Below, in pieces: positions 29,879-42,249 of a stretch of DNA of 64,000 nucleotides. The position numbers and the translations under genes are program-made. The notes below the pieces were generated by a model, which worked only from the letters and a program-made list of their open reading frames with translations, was not told the origin of the DNA and ran no database searches. The DNA comes from Triplophysa rosa (lineage: Eukaryota > Chordata > Actinopteri > Cypriniformes > Nemacheilidae). Numbering within the stretch: the stretch's first letter is position 1; every line of letters starts with the position of its first letter. The DNA is taken from assembly GCF_024868665.1 (NCBI RefSeq), contig NC_079898.1:25313112-25377111 (forward strand). The letters run 5' to 3'.

Positions 29879-32800
29879 CTTTGGAGAAAAACACATACAC
29901 AAATGTCTGAGACACATGTCAAACTCTAAGATACAGGACAGAAACCACACAAATTCTCCAAATGAGCTTCAAAATATTGGTTGTAATGCAGAAACAACAC
30001 ATTAAATATACATGTGAACTCTGCTTTAGTCTGTTCGGGTGTACTTTATAAAATAATGTTGCTTGTATTATTGATAATATATGGATGGGACTGATCAACA
30101 ACAGTTCAGGAATGAGATCTTAAATGATTCTTTCGATTGAACACAATTCATGCACACGAAGTAATGCTTTTATTCTTTTCTTTACTAAAATTCAGAGAAA
30201 ATGAGGTTTAATTTCTTTAGGTAAATTCAAACCTTTGAGTTTCTGCGAACACAAAAACGTTGTTTGGGAAACCCTGTCCTGTCTGTAATGGACCTCAGTA
30301 AGAGCAGACGCCATTTTACATTTGACGCATGAAAATGAGGCTGTAAGAAACAGTGATGTGGTAAAGGGATTTTCACCTTAACATTTTTTATTTGTATATT
30401 ATTTACTCCGTGTCATACAACAGTGTTTTAAGGCCCCGTAAAAAAAAAAAGACTATGAGAGTCAAAATTGCGGGAATCAAGTCAGAGAACAAATGTCTTT
30501 CAATAAATTAAGGCTATTGACAATTACTGTGTGTTGTGAGTTTGTAAATAGAATTTAAATAAACAAGAATAAAAAAAGGAAATATTTTTTGCTGATTTTT
30601 ATTTAGAAATTCTCAAAAAACGCAAGAATGAAAGAATCTAGCACTTCAGAGTTTAAAAATGTAATGTGGTACATGAATAAAAGTCTGTTAAGTGTGAGTC
30701 AAAATTTCGATAATTAAGTCACAGCGAAATGAGATTTAAAGTCGTAAATTTTGAGATTAAAGTCAAAGCATTGCGAGATAAAGTCAAAATTTCATTGAAG
30801 TCAAAATTTCCAATAACAATAATGTAGCATTACAAGATTGAAGTCGTCGTTTTTGTAGCAATACGATACACACAATGTGCTATCATCATGTGCAAAGTAT
30901 TATGTTTTTCAGAAAACAAATGTCTTTCAATAAATTAAAGTTATTGACCATTACTGTGTGTTGTGAGTTTGTAAATAGAGTTTAAATAAAAATCAGTAAA
31001 ACAATTTTTTTTTCTATTTAGAAATTCTCAAAAAACTAAAGAACGAAAGAATCTAGCACTTCTTGAAAAATATACTGTAGTACATGCATAAAAGCCTGTT
31101 TAGTGTGTCAAAATTTTGAGAATTAAGTTACAGCGTTCTGAGATTTAAAGTCGTACAATTTTGAGAATTAAGTTACAGCGTTCTGAGATTTAAAGTCGTA
31201 CAATTTTGAGAATTAAGTTACAGCGTTCTGAGATTTAAAGTCGTACAATTTTGAGAATTAAGTCATAGCATTGCGAGATAAAGTCAAAATTACAGTGAAG
31301 TCAAAATCTCCAATAACAACAATGTAGCATTACAAGATTCATTTTGCGAATGAAGTCGTAGCGTTACAAGATTGAAGTCGTACTATTTTGAGAATAAAGT
31401 TGTGGCAGTCGTTGAGATATCGTAATATTTTAAAAAATAATGTCAAAAGAAATTCCAGAATAATGTAGCAGTACTAGATTAAAGTCACAATTTTTAGAAT
31501 AAGCACAGCGCATTACGAGATTGAAGTTGTAATATTTTGATAATCAAAATTCCAAGAATTAAGTCATAGCAAAACAAGAATAAAGTCATAATATTTCGAG
31601 AATAAAGTCATATTCTCATCATTGTACTGTATATTATTTTTATGTGGCACTAAAACACTATCGTAATGTCATGATATTTCAAACTTTACAAAAAATTGTA
31701 AAACATCTCTTGTCAATAAATGAGGATGTGTGCTGTCAAACGCTTCAGTAACAATAAAACCATCAAATACTTCAAGGTACACAACAAAACCCATAAAAGA
31801 GCTGTACTTAATAGCCTCTGTATCATTTACGTCAGTTTAAATATGGCATCTACCCAACTTAAGGCCTATATAACAAACGCTGTGACGATGGCATGAAACA
31901 GTCAGCTACAAATAAGACAGATGTAAATGTGAAGATGAAACCGACGTTTCTCCTGGCAGAGAACCATGAACAAAACAAAATCCAGGACAGGGTTCTGAAC
32001 AGGCCAAGAACACAGTACACGGGAGAACTGGACTAATGTGACGTAGTGGATGATCACGGTGGATTATGATGACGGATGAAGACTAGAGAACAGTCAGCTA
32101 TCTCTACAGCTCAGGTTTACCTGTGTTGGACTCAAAACTATCCAGACTGCGGCTGAAGGGGTAAACAAGACGGGCATGAGAAAACAGATCGTACAGAATA
32201 TTAGCTTCATGTCAACATGATCTCACATCTCATGCTTAGTCTGCAACCATCACAGTAGCGCTTCTTTTTCATTTCAAGGATTCTTCAAGGAAATTATTGA
32301 GCAAGCAATGGGCAAAGGTTGATGTTCGGGTGAAGAAATCAGGTCGGGCCCTTAGGAACTGATGTTAAAGGACCTTAACCAATTGTAACTGATAGGTTTC
32401 AAGAAGCCAATCTGTGATTGGTCAAAACAGTGTTTCGCTAAATACCTATGCATTCACATTTCTTATAGAAATAGTAAAATAGTTAGGTTCATTAAAGGTA
32501 TAGTTTTCCCCAAAATGGAAATGAGTTCCGCGTCATTTCAAAAGAACTTTGGTAAACAAACCACATTGGCCCCCATTGACTTCCATTGTATGGACACAAA
32601 ACCATTTTCTCAAAATATCTTGTGTTCCACAGAAGAAAGAGTCCCATACGGGTTTTGAAGCATGTGAGATTGAATAAATGATGACAGAATTTTCATTTTG
32701 AACTGACCAACAATTGCAGTTCATAGTTTCAGAATCAAACATGTATTACTGCAACTGAAGTCCAGGACGATTATGTCCACAAAATCCTTTAAGCTACATC

Positions 32801-35503
32801 TAAAGTCCTATCTTTGCTTAAGACAAACAGAGATTTATTCATCGCAATTCACCCTTGATTAGAAACGTTGTTGTCTGCCAGAATGACTGTGAATGGAGAT
32901 TAATGAAGTATTGCGTTTGATTAAAAGCTAGCGTGTTTAATTATTGGACGTGGCAAATAATCAGCGCTGAGCGGAGACGGAGTAAACCCTCCCATTGCCG
33001 ATGTTAAACGGCTCATCTTGTGTCTGGAAATCTCTAGAGGAACGAGACTCAATGTGTATTTATAAGAATAATGACCATCATTACAAATCATTAAACCGCT
33101 CTTGTTTGGATTGCAATTAAAATGACTTTCAAATTGGTGTCATTAGTATGCAAATCACAGTTACTTTAAACATGACCTAATCATTATTACAACTGTACGA
33201 TGTGTGTGTTTTATTAAGCAGAAGATTCGGTCATGAGGGCTCAACTTTTTCTTGATCTTTTGAGATTCAAGTGATGTATATTTTTAAAAATGTACTTAAA
33301 GTAGTTCACTGAGCTATGTCACTTTTTTAACTTTATTTTCAGTAACAAAAAAGGTCATCCAATCACAGTGAAGCAATGAGGAGGAAGATGGATGCTATTA
33401 TTTTAAACACCAGAAGAAATAGCGATAGAAGAAAATGTGCAAAAGTCAGTCAAATTTTGTAGAAGAAGTAGCTGGTTGAAGAGTGTTATTCAACAAATAT
33501 CAACCACTGCCATTCGATTTTATTTCTGCACCTCTTGTTACCGCTCAGGGGTGCGTTTCCCAAAGCATCGTTAGCCAACTATGGTCCGAGTTCCGTCATT
33601 CCAGCATAGTTCAACGATTCGTGTGTTTCCCGAAACCATCGTTCCAACGATCAATCGCAAGCAGCGTTGCAACGTTGCGTGGTTTGAACTACAGGTCTAG
33701 AGGCGTGGTTAGAAGCATCGTTCCTTATTATTATGACCAGTGTTGGGTGTAACTAGTTACTAAGTAATTAGTTACTGTAATTTAATTACTTTTCCCTTGA
33801 AAAAGTAAAGGGATTACTCTTATTTTTTCTGTAATTTAATTACGGTTACTTTCGATGTAATTAAACTAAATACTTTGTGTAATATATGTGTGTGTGCAAT
33901 AGAGGAATTGACATCAAAAATCAAAGTCTAACTTTAAAATCTGTGCTTTAATGTATAATTCTCACATTTGTAATACTTTGGTCAGTTAATAAGAGTACTT
34001 TATGTAGTTTAATATTATTTATTTGAATGAATTAAAAGAGCTCTTTCGTGCCTATCCTTGAATCACTTAACTAATCAAGGTTGATGTAGGATATAGAAAG
34101 TAATTAGTAATAAGTAACTAAATACTTTTTGGAGAGAGTAATTTTTACAGTAATCTAATTACACCATTGAATATGTAATTAGTAACTAGTAATTAATTAC
34201 TTTTTCAGAGTAACTTACCCAACACTGATTATGACATCGTGCTTTTGAATAAAGTAAGCAAGCAACATGCCGTGCATTCTATATCCATCATTCTAAATAT
34301 ATACAAATTCAATGTCTTTTGGTTTGGCAAGAAAATAGAAGCGCTGTTTTTTTTAAAGTGCGCGTGCGCATGAACATTATGTGCTCTAGGACCCTGGGGA
34401 ATCACTGGGCGGAGTGACGTAGGAGGAAACTCATAAATGAATGAAATATCGTGAAATAGAACAACAGAAAACAAAAATAGAATAACAAAAGTAGCCTTTA
34501 AATGCAATCTACAGTACGTTATTTACAGCAAGAATTTGACATTATTTCAATCTGAACGTATTTATTAGTAGACGTCATTACTCCACCGCCTGTGTGGCGT
34601 CATTGACTAGATTGCTGAACCAACTTGGTTCAAACAATTGATCTCTGACAGGGGAAAGAGTCACTACGGTTTCGGGAAACAGTCGTAACAACATCGTTAA
34701 TTTCCTCAACGACGCATTGTACTATGGTGGTTAACCAGCGAGTTATGTCGTTGTTCGGGAAACACACCTCTTTTTATGATACTCAAAGCAGAGCATAAAA
34801 ATAGACTGCATTATATAAGACCAAGCAAAGAGTTTATTCTAGGAGCAGACCAACACTCACATATAACAGCATCTGAAACATTCGTGCCCTTCACTGCTAC
34901 AGTTACAGTAGAGGAAGGTTGGTAAGGTTAGAGTAAAAGTGTCATTTAGCAGTCGGATAAAAAAAGAGATATTATTGCAGAAATTAGTCTCATTACCTTG
35001 AGAAGGCTTCATCTAGACCATCCTCCAGTTCCTGAAAAATACATGACAAAGGTCGTCATTATGTAGATATACACACAACACTCTGTGTGTGTGTGTGTGT
35101 GTGTGTGTTCATATCCCGGTGGGGACCTAAACCTGAATGCACACCAACACATGGGGACTCGTGTCACCGTGGGGACCAAAATTGAGGTCCTCATGGGCAA
35201 AAAAGCTTATTTTAAAACATTTTTTAAAAATCTAAAAATGCAAAAAGTTTTCTATGATCTTTAGGTTTAGGGGTAGGGTAGGGGATAAAATATACAGTTT
35301 GTACAGTATAAAAAACATTACGCCTATGGACTGTCCCCACGGAGATAATAAACCAGACGCGTGCGCGTGTGTGTGTGCGTGTGTGCTCTTACCCATACAG
35401 TGTTGTTGTTTTCTGTACTGAAGTTCTGTGCAGGGTGTGTGTGGTTCTGTCGTGAGTGATCTTTCACACCAGCTCCAAGATCCAGAAGATTCCCCGTGGC
35501 CAC

Positions 35504-35545
<42 letters not shown>

Positions 35546-38500
35546 GAAACAAGCAAACCATCATCAACTTATATTACAGAATTTACACATTTATTTCTCT
35601 ACAAGTCTTTAATTGACCAGCATTCACTTTAGACGCATGGTTTACAAGCTGGACACGGGCAGGTTCTTTCATTTCTAAGCCCAGATATTTCACCACAAGA
35701 TGACACCAAGCTACAGTAACCATCCACTATCACATCTCCAGACCTGAAAGATCTGTGCATGTAGTAGCTCACGGCGTGAATCATTTCTTCTCGACATCAA
35801 GCACCGACACGCCTCACAGAGCCAAACAAACACACCGTCAAATCTCTCACGTGTGCTTTCTGTTCCGACTCAAATCTAATCCATCACTGGGTCATTTTTC
35901 ATGAGAGGACATGAAAGAGGCCACCAAGAGTTTACACACACACACCTGATATCTACTTATGTCTGCCGGTCGGGTTCTGATATCTGATGGGCATTAACTG
36001 ACACACAGCTCTTTATTCAGGCACACACATACATACACTCATGTTCGTCTCATGTGACACACAGAACGCTGGTCCATAAGGGTTTATTCATTCACTGAAT
36101 CTGCTTTCCGAGATCAGATTCTGTAACCTGAGAATCTCAAACGCTAGTCAGGGTCGCTTGGCACCCCTACACAAAAGTTAATGTGGCGGCACCGCGGTTC
36201 AGCGATGGTACCGGATGCTAATACTTTTATGTGATAAATACCAGAGTATTTAAGTGGAACAAGGAAAATGTCATGGATTAGAGTTGTATTTCTGTCCATG
36301 AATCAGTTCTGTGAATCAATTTAAACCGTCCAATTGTGTAAATATGTGCAAAATTCATTTCATCACTTAAAACTATTTTCAGACACATATAATTTTTTAG
36401 TGATAAGGACTAACATTTACCAACATATATTTTGACTTTATATTGATATTGTAGTGTACTATTTTGCCTAGTATTCATTTGGTCAAATGTAAGCAAAATA
36501 AAACACTTTGTAAACAAATTAGTTTAACATTATAGATCATTTTGGAAGACGTAAACAATGCTGCTCCAGAAGAACTTCCTGTTTCAGTTTTTTAACATTA
36601 CGCAAACGTTTGAACAAAATACATTTATAACGAAAACATTAATAAGCAAATCAAAATGTTAAACGAATATCTTTACAATTTTTTTACATGTAACATTAAG
36701 AAAATAATATTAAAGGTTGTCATGTCGCCTCCGGTGTAGACACGGTGATAGGCAGTTCTTATTACCTTACTTCTTGACTGACTCTCAAATGATTCGTTCG
36801 GCGATTCATCGGTCTAGTCCCCTCCTTTCTGTCAGCCTACTCTGATCTGATTGGTCAGATGATCTAGTCTGCTGTGATTGGTCTACCGCGTGCCTATGGA
36901 ACCTAGGCGGGCATTACACGGAATTCGAACCACAGACGACTCGTTCGTGTGATTCAGAGTCGATTCGTTTTTTCCCAAGCCAATAACTTTTTTATTCGCT
37001 TAGATTCACACACAGCAACACATCACACTGCATGAAATGTCATTTTAACTTTAAATAAATATGATATATATCGATTAAAAAGTATTTCGATATTTCATTC
37101 AGTCTTCATAGACTTAATTTTGAGTTCATAGAGTTAATTTAAAAATAGGGAAAAACCAGGGTTAAGCTCGGTCAGCTGGAAGCAGTGAATGAAACACAAG
37201 CTTTTGGTGGAGTTGTGTGGGTTGAGTTTCAGCAGAAGAGAGGCAAAAAAAAGCAGATTAAGGAGAATAATCACTCAGCACATCCTGAAAAGCAATCAGG
37301 GGAACTTCTGCATGTGCTGGATCGTACTAGAATAAAACATGTCAAACTAAGTGCCATTTAAATCCACGCGAGATAGCACAAATACACTTTTCAAGTAAAA
37401 CATTTCACAAAACGTTGTTTGTGGGGCTTTAAATAATGAAAGGATCATTTATGAGATTAATCACAATAAGATTTTGTATTTGGATGTTTCGTTAGAAACA
37501 CTTTCTGGTTGTCAAACATTAGATGAGTATGTGCATTAAAGGAGTCATATGGCGCGAACGTGTTTTTCTGTGTCTTTGGTGTGTTATAACTAGTTGCTCA
37601 TGCATGTATTAGACACGTAAAATTGCAAAAAGAGAAGATGCAAACATGCACGGTATGTGGAAAATACAGCGTTTTTGAACCTTAAATCGTGTATAGACAT
37701 TGCATTACATCTAAAACAAACCATAATATTCGTTTTAGCCGTGTCATGTGACCCCTTATTTATCTTATTTTGTGTAAAACTATTAGCCACAAGCACATTC
37801 CAATTTTATTTCAATTATTTGTCTAATTAACATTATTTAATGATCCGCCTCCATTAACATGAAACTTTAAAGTGTTAACATGAAGCCCTTTCATTCACGT
37901 GAGCTCTCAGCAGACTGCATTGAAACAGATGAGACAAAATCTGTGTGCTCACCTCCTCCTCTCACGCTTCCCAAACTCGCTGAACTATCAGACGGAGAGC
38001 TGCTCGCTGCTTCTTCATCTGACACACACTTCACCTGCTTCCCTTTCTCTTTCTCTGAGCGAGAGACACACAAGAGACACAGAGAGAGAGAGTCTGATTT
38101 CTGCTAGGTCAGTGGTTCTCAAACTTTTTCATTGCGAGGCCCCCTTTGTGTAGTGTGCATCGCTTTGCGGCCCCCCCAAATAAAGACTTATAATCTTGAA
38201 CTTAGAATTTTAATTGAACCAAAAACACATTCAGTTATACAATGCTGGAACATCAATTCTTTTGGGTGGTGGTCTTATTTTTCTGACGTTTGACTGCACA
38301 AAAGTTATCATAAATTTCTATTTTTCATTAAAAATTGCCAAAATCTGTGGCCCCCCCGGTGCATCTTGGGGCCCCCAGTTTGAGAACCACTGTGCTAGAT
38401 GATCGGTTCATGCAGTAAGCAGTCAGGTACAGAGAAAAGAAAACCTTTACAAGCCTCAACACACACGTATGCATGTTCAAACATGCAGAAAATTACACAA

Positions 38501-39248
38501 AAGATCTGCTGAGCTGTACAATAAGAGCTGCCTTTAGCGAGTGACTCGCACAATAAAATCATTTTTCATTTCTGTGGCGGTAAATGAAATACAGTTAATA
38601 TACAGTTAAGTGTTTTTTGAAGAGATAGTTCAACCAAAATTAAAAATTCTGTCATCGTTTATTCACCCTCATGTGGTTTTAAATCTGTATGTAACTCTTT
38701 CTTCTGTAGAACACAAAAAGAAGATATTTTGAGAAATGTCTCTTTGGCTTTGTGTTCATAAAATGTTCATTCAACATTCTTCAAAATATCTTCTTTTGTG
38801 TACTGCAGAAGATTCATACAGGTTTGGAATGACATGAGGATGAGCAAATGATTTACTGATTTGAAAGAATCAGTATTTCACTTTTGGGTGAACTACCCCT
38901 ATTAAGATATTACAGTTGATCACATGTCACATACGTGGCTGGTACATACAAGTCAATTGAAATACAGCTCGTTATTTTTGATGATATTTAACATATCTCT
39001 CAATGTGTATTTGCTCCAAAATAAAACTCATGAGGTTGCCACCAATGCCGTAGGCTTCTGTTTGTCAACCAATGGCAGACGGGGAATATCTGGGTAAATA
39101 TTTTTGCAATTCAGTTTTCAAAAAGCTTTTACAAGTCTAAAAGGAGAAAAAGAGAAACGGATGAGAGTACCTTCTTTAGCAGCCTGCCAAAACTCGAACG
39201 CCACACGGAAGGCCTGGGCCACGGTTAATGTCACGGCCTGAGCCTTAC

Positions 39249-39286
<38 letters not shown>

Positions 39287-42215
39287 GGGTTTTAACGTGT
39301 CATTACTGTCATGTGGTAGAAAACAGCAGTTGTAAACTATCTGTCTCTCTTTCAGAGGAAGTTTAGACTCAACATATACTGCTAAATTCGAAAAAGGAAG
39401 GAAACACAGGGTGTGTCTCGCTACGCACAGATTTATGGCCACACACGCACACATGAAACACTCCCAACACTCACCACCTTCTTCTTGGCACAGAGGTATG
39501 CGTGGCACTCCAGCGTCTCGCTGCCTTGAGTCTGAGCGATGTAGGCGAACACTTTGTCATGCATTTTATCTGCCGTACAGTACGATATCCTGCAGACACA
39601 CACCAGATCAGATAAACAAAAGAAACACTTAACTGGTGTCATTAGATAAACGTTACTCTAAACTTCAAAACCTTTATCACATTTAAAGCTGCCGTGTCAT
39701 TTTTCAACATGTTCAACATTCAAAACATCTGCTTTTGTGTCCCACAGAAAATTGAACACACGTACAATTAACTGTATCTGAGCACAATGCTTTTGAGACA
39801 AGTGTCTGCCAAATGCATAAATGTAAACGGAAAACGTTCATAAACATTTACTTTTAATCAAAGTCACCGAGTGCAGCTGTGACGCGTCAGAGGAGACCTG
39901 GCCCTCCCGGCTGAGACTGGTTTCTCCCGAGGTGGTTTGTCTCCATTTATTTCTCATTGGAGTTTGGGTTCCTCGCCAGAGGGCCGTGTTGGCTGGCTCG
40001 CCGGGAGACTGCATTTATCAGATATTATTTACTAGAATGATCTTGCTTGTTCTATAAACCACCGTGCAATGTGCTGTGTTTGACCTTTTCTGTTTTTCTT
40101 ATTTTCTCCTGTAAAGCTGCTTTGGAACAATGCACATCGTGAAACGCGCTATATAAATACAATTGAATTGAATTGAATAGTGAACTCCCATGTGGATTGC
40201 CTTGATTGACAGTTGGCTCAGCCTGTCAGAAGGCGGACCCACAGCAGCAGGGAGGGGCTAATGATGGACGACTGCCATCTGGCCCGTTTCGCATTAAAAA
40301 AAACATGCAAACGTACACACACCTTTTTCTGATTAGGACCAGATGCCACAAAACAGCCGTCTTACAACCGGGATTCCCTCATTTGTGAAAACTGTTGCAG
40401 CCAAATCCAGTCCCACACGAGCTCATGCATAAATCTCATTTACATCGTGTAAAAAAAGATATCCTCGTTCTTGTGAGGCAAATTTGAGGAAGAAATGTGC
40501 TTGACACGGAAAAGGGTGACAGATATTGACTGCATTTTCTTTTTGTTTGACCATTACTGGAGTCAGTGTTCATCGCGAGACTACCGGCACGTACAGAGCT
40601 GCACACTGAATGTGTGTGTGCTAACAATAACAGCCATGGCCTCACGTGAGGGTCACAACACGTCTGGCCTTAGACTCAGACACACTAAAGCAGATCGATA
40701 GAGGTTTCTTATACAAACATCGGTCTCCGTCTCTTCAGACAGCATCCTTCTAAATGATGGATGGCAGAAATTTAGGGGGCAACAACGACTCATTTCGTCT
40801 TATTGCTAGAGCGAGAAGGATGGAAATCCACGACTGGTTAAATCGTTTTTAATATAAAAATGTAAGATTTTTAAGGCTTTTTAAGACTATTAAGGCAAGT
40901 TCAACCATCGTTTCTTGTTGTCTTGGCAATTTGCAAACTTGATTTCTACAGTATTTTATTTATCGTAGTATATTTTTATTTAATTTGCAGCAAGATTGTT
41001 TGGCTGAAATTACGGTCAGGTAAAAACATGACAGGTGGCCGCTGCAGGTGACTCACCTGTATATGGATATGTTCTCTATCAGCTGATTTGATACGCCATC
41101 ATGGAGAACAATTCCTCGAGGAGAAACCTTTAGCGTCACCTTCTGAAGCTTCTTACCACTCGCTTTAGCCTGAGAGAGAGAAACAACGTGACAATGTTTT
41201 TAACATAAATTATAAAAACTTGGCATTAAAAAGTATTATAATGTCTCCTCTCGAATGTTTCGATTATGTCGTTTTTTTGGTTTTCAGAGTTTTCTTATAA
41301 TGAAAAATATGATATTTTCTTAAGAGAATCTTAAGAAAAGATCTTATGACATTGCTAAATATTATTTAAATAGGACAGTTACACAACAGTAAATCCTCAT
41401 GATAATCATATGAAATTCTTTAGTTTTTAATGCACTTTTATTTGTGAGGCAGAAGCAAAAATTGTAATTTCAGACTCATGTTGAATGTTAATTTGTTACA
41501 TTTAAAACAACCAAATAAAACTACATTCAGTCGCAAGTAAACTGCTGTACAGTTATTTCACCCTTACATCTGCTGTTATACACACTAAAACACACACACA
41601 CACACACACACCTAAAACAGTGACATAATGTCACTGGAATGCAACAGATTTTTTACAGCCTAAAGTCACGGTCACACTTGACTTTTAATTCCATTGACTT
41701 CCATTCATAGGCATGCGAATGCGACAGACTGGAAACGCAAGCCCCTCCGAAGATATTTCACATTTCGCTGCGTAGCAAAGTTCAAGTTTGGTGAACTCTG
41801 ACCTGCGAATTCGCGTCACGTGAGTGCGTGAGACCAATAAAAGATCAAAACGTCACAGCGTGACCTCTCGGTACAGAAATGTAAATGATGGAGGAATCGC
41901 TCCCGCCCATTTTTGCAGCACCGTCCGAACGAAATTTGCTGTGTATCTCTTTGCATTGTTAACATTACAAATCCAATAACCTATTATGATTTTAATTGCT
42001 GAGGAAAATGAGAGTGGTGCTTAACTGCACACACATTGGGTCTCAATCACTAAGCATGCGTACGCACAAATTTGTTTGTGAAACCTGCGTACGAACGTTT
42101 CGACGAACAAGTCTAGGATTCACTAAATCTTTCGTACTAAATATTATCCTAAATATAAGAAAAAAGATAGGAACAGCTGATAGCACACGTACGCAAAAGT
42201 CACCAGTCTCTTATG

Positions 42216-42249
<34 letters not shown>

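Larger units (their letters stand above)
29879..34996. other. ldlrap1: ldlrap1 intron 8
   Basis: This 5.1-kb intron holds a tandemly duplicated low-complexity block (30485-31620), an Angel-like MITE (32490-32705) and a nested Harbinger-like/hAT pair (33547-34770). I see nothing in 31620-32490 or 32706-33546. Confidence 0.6.
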
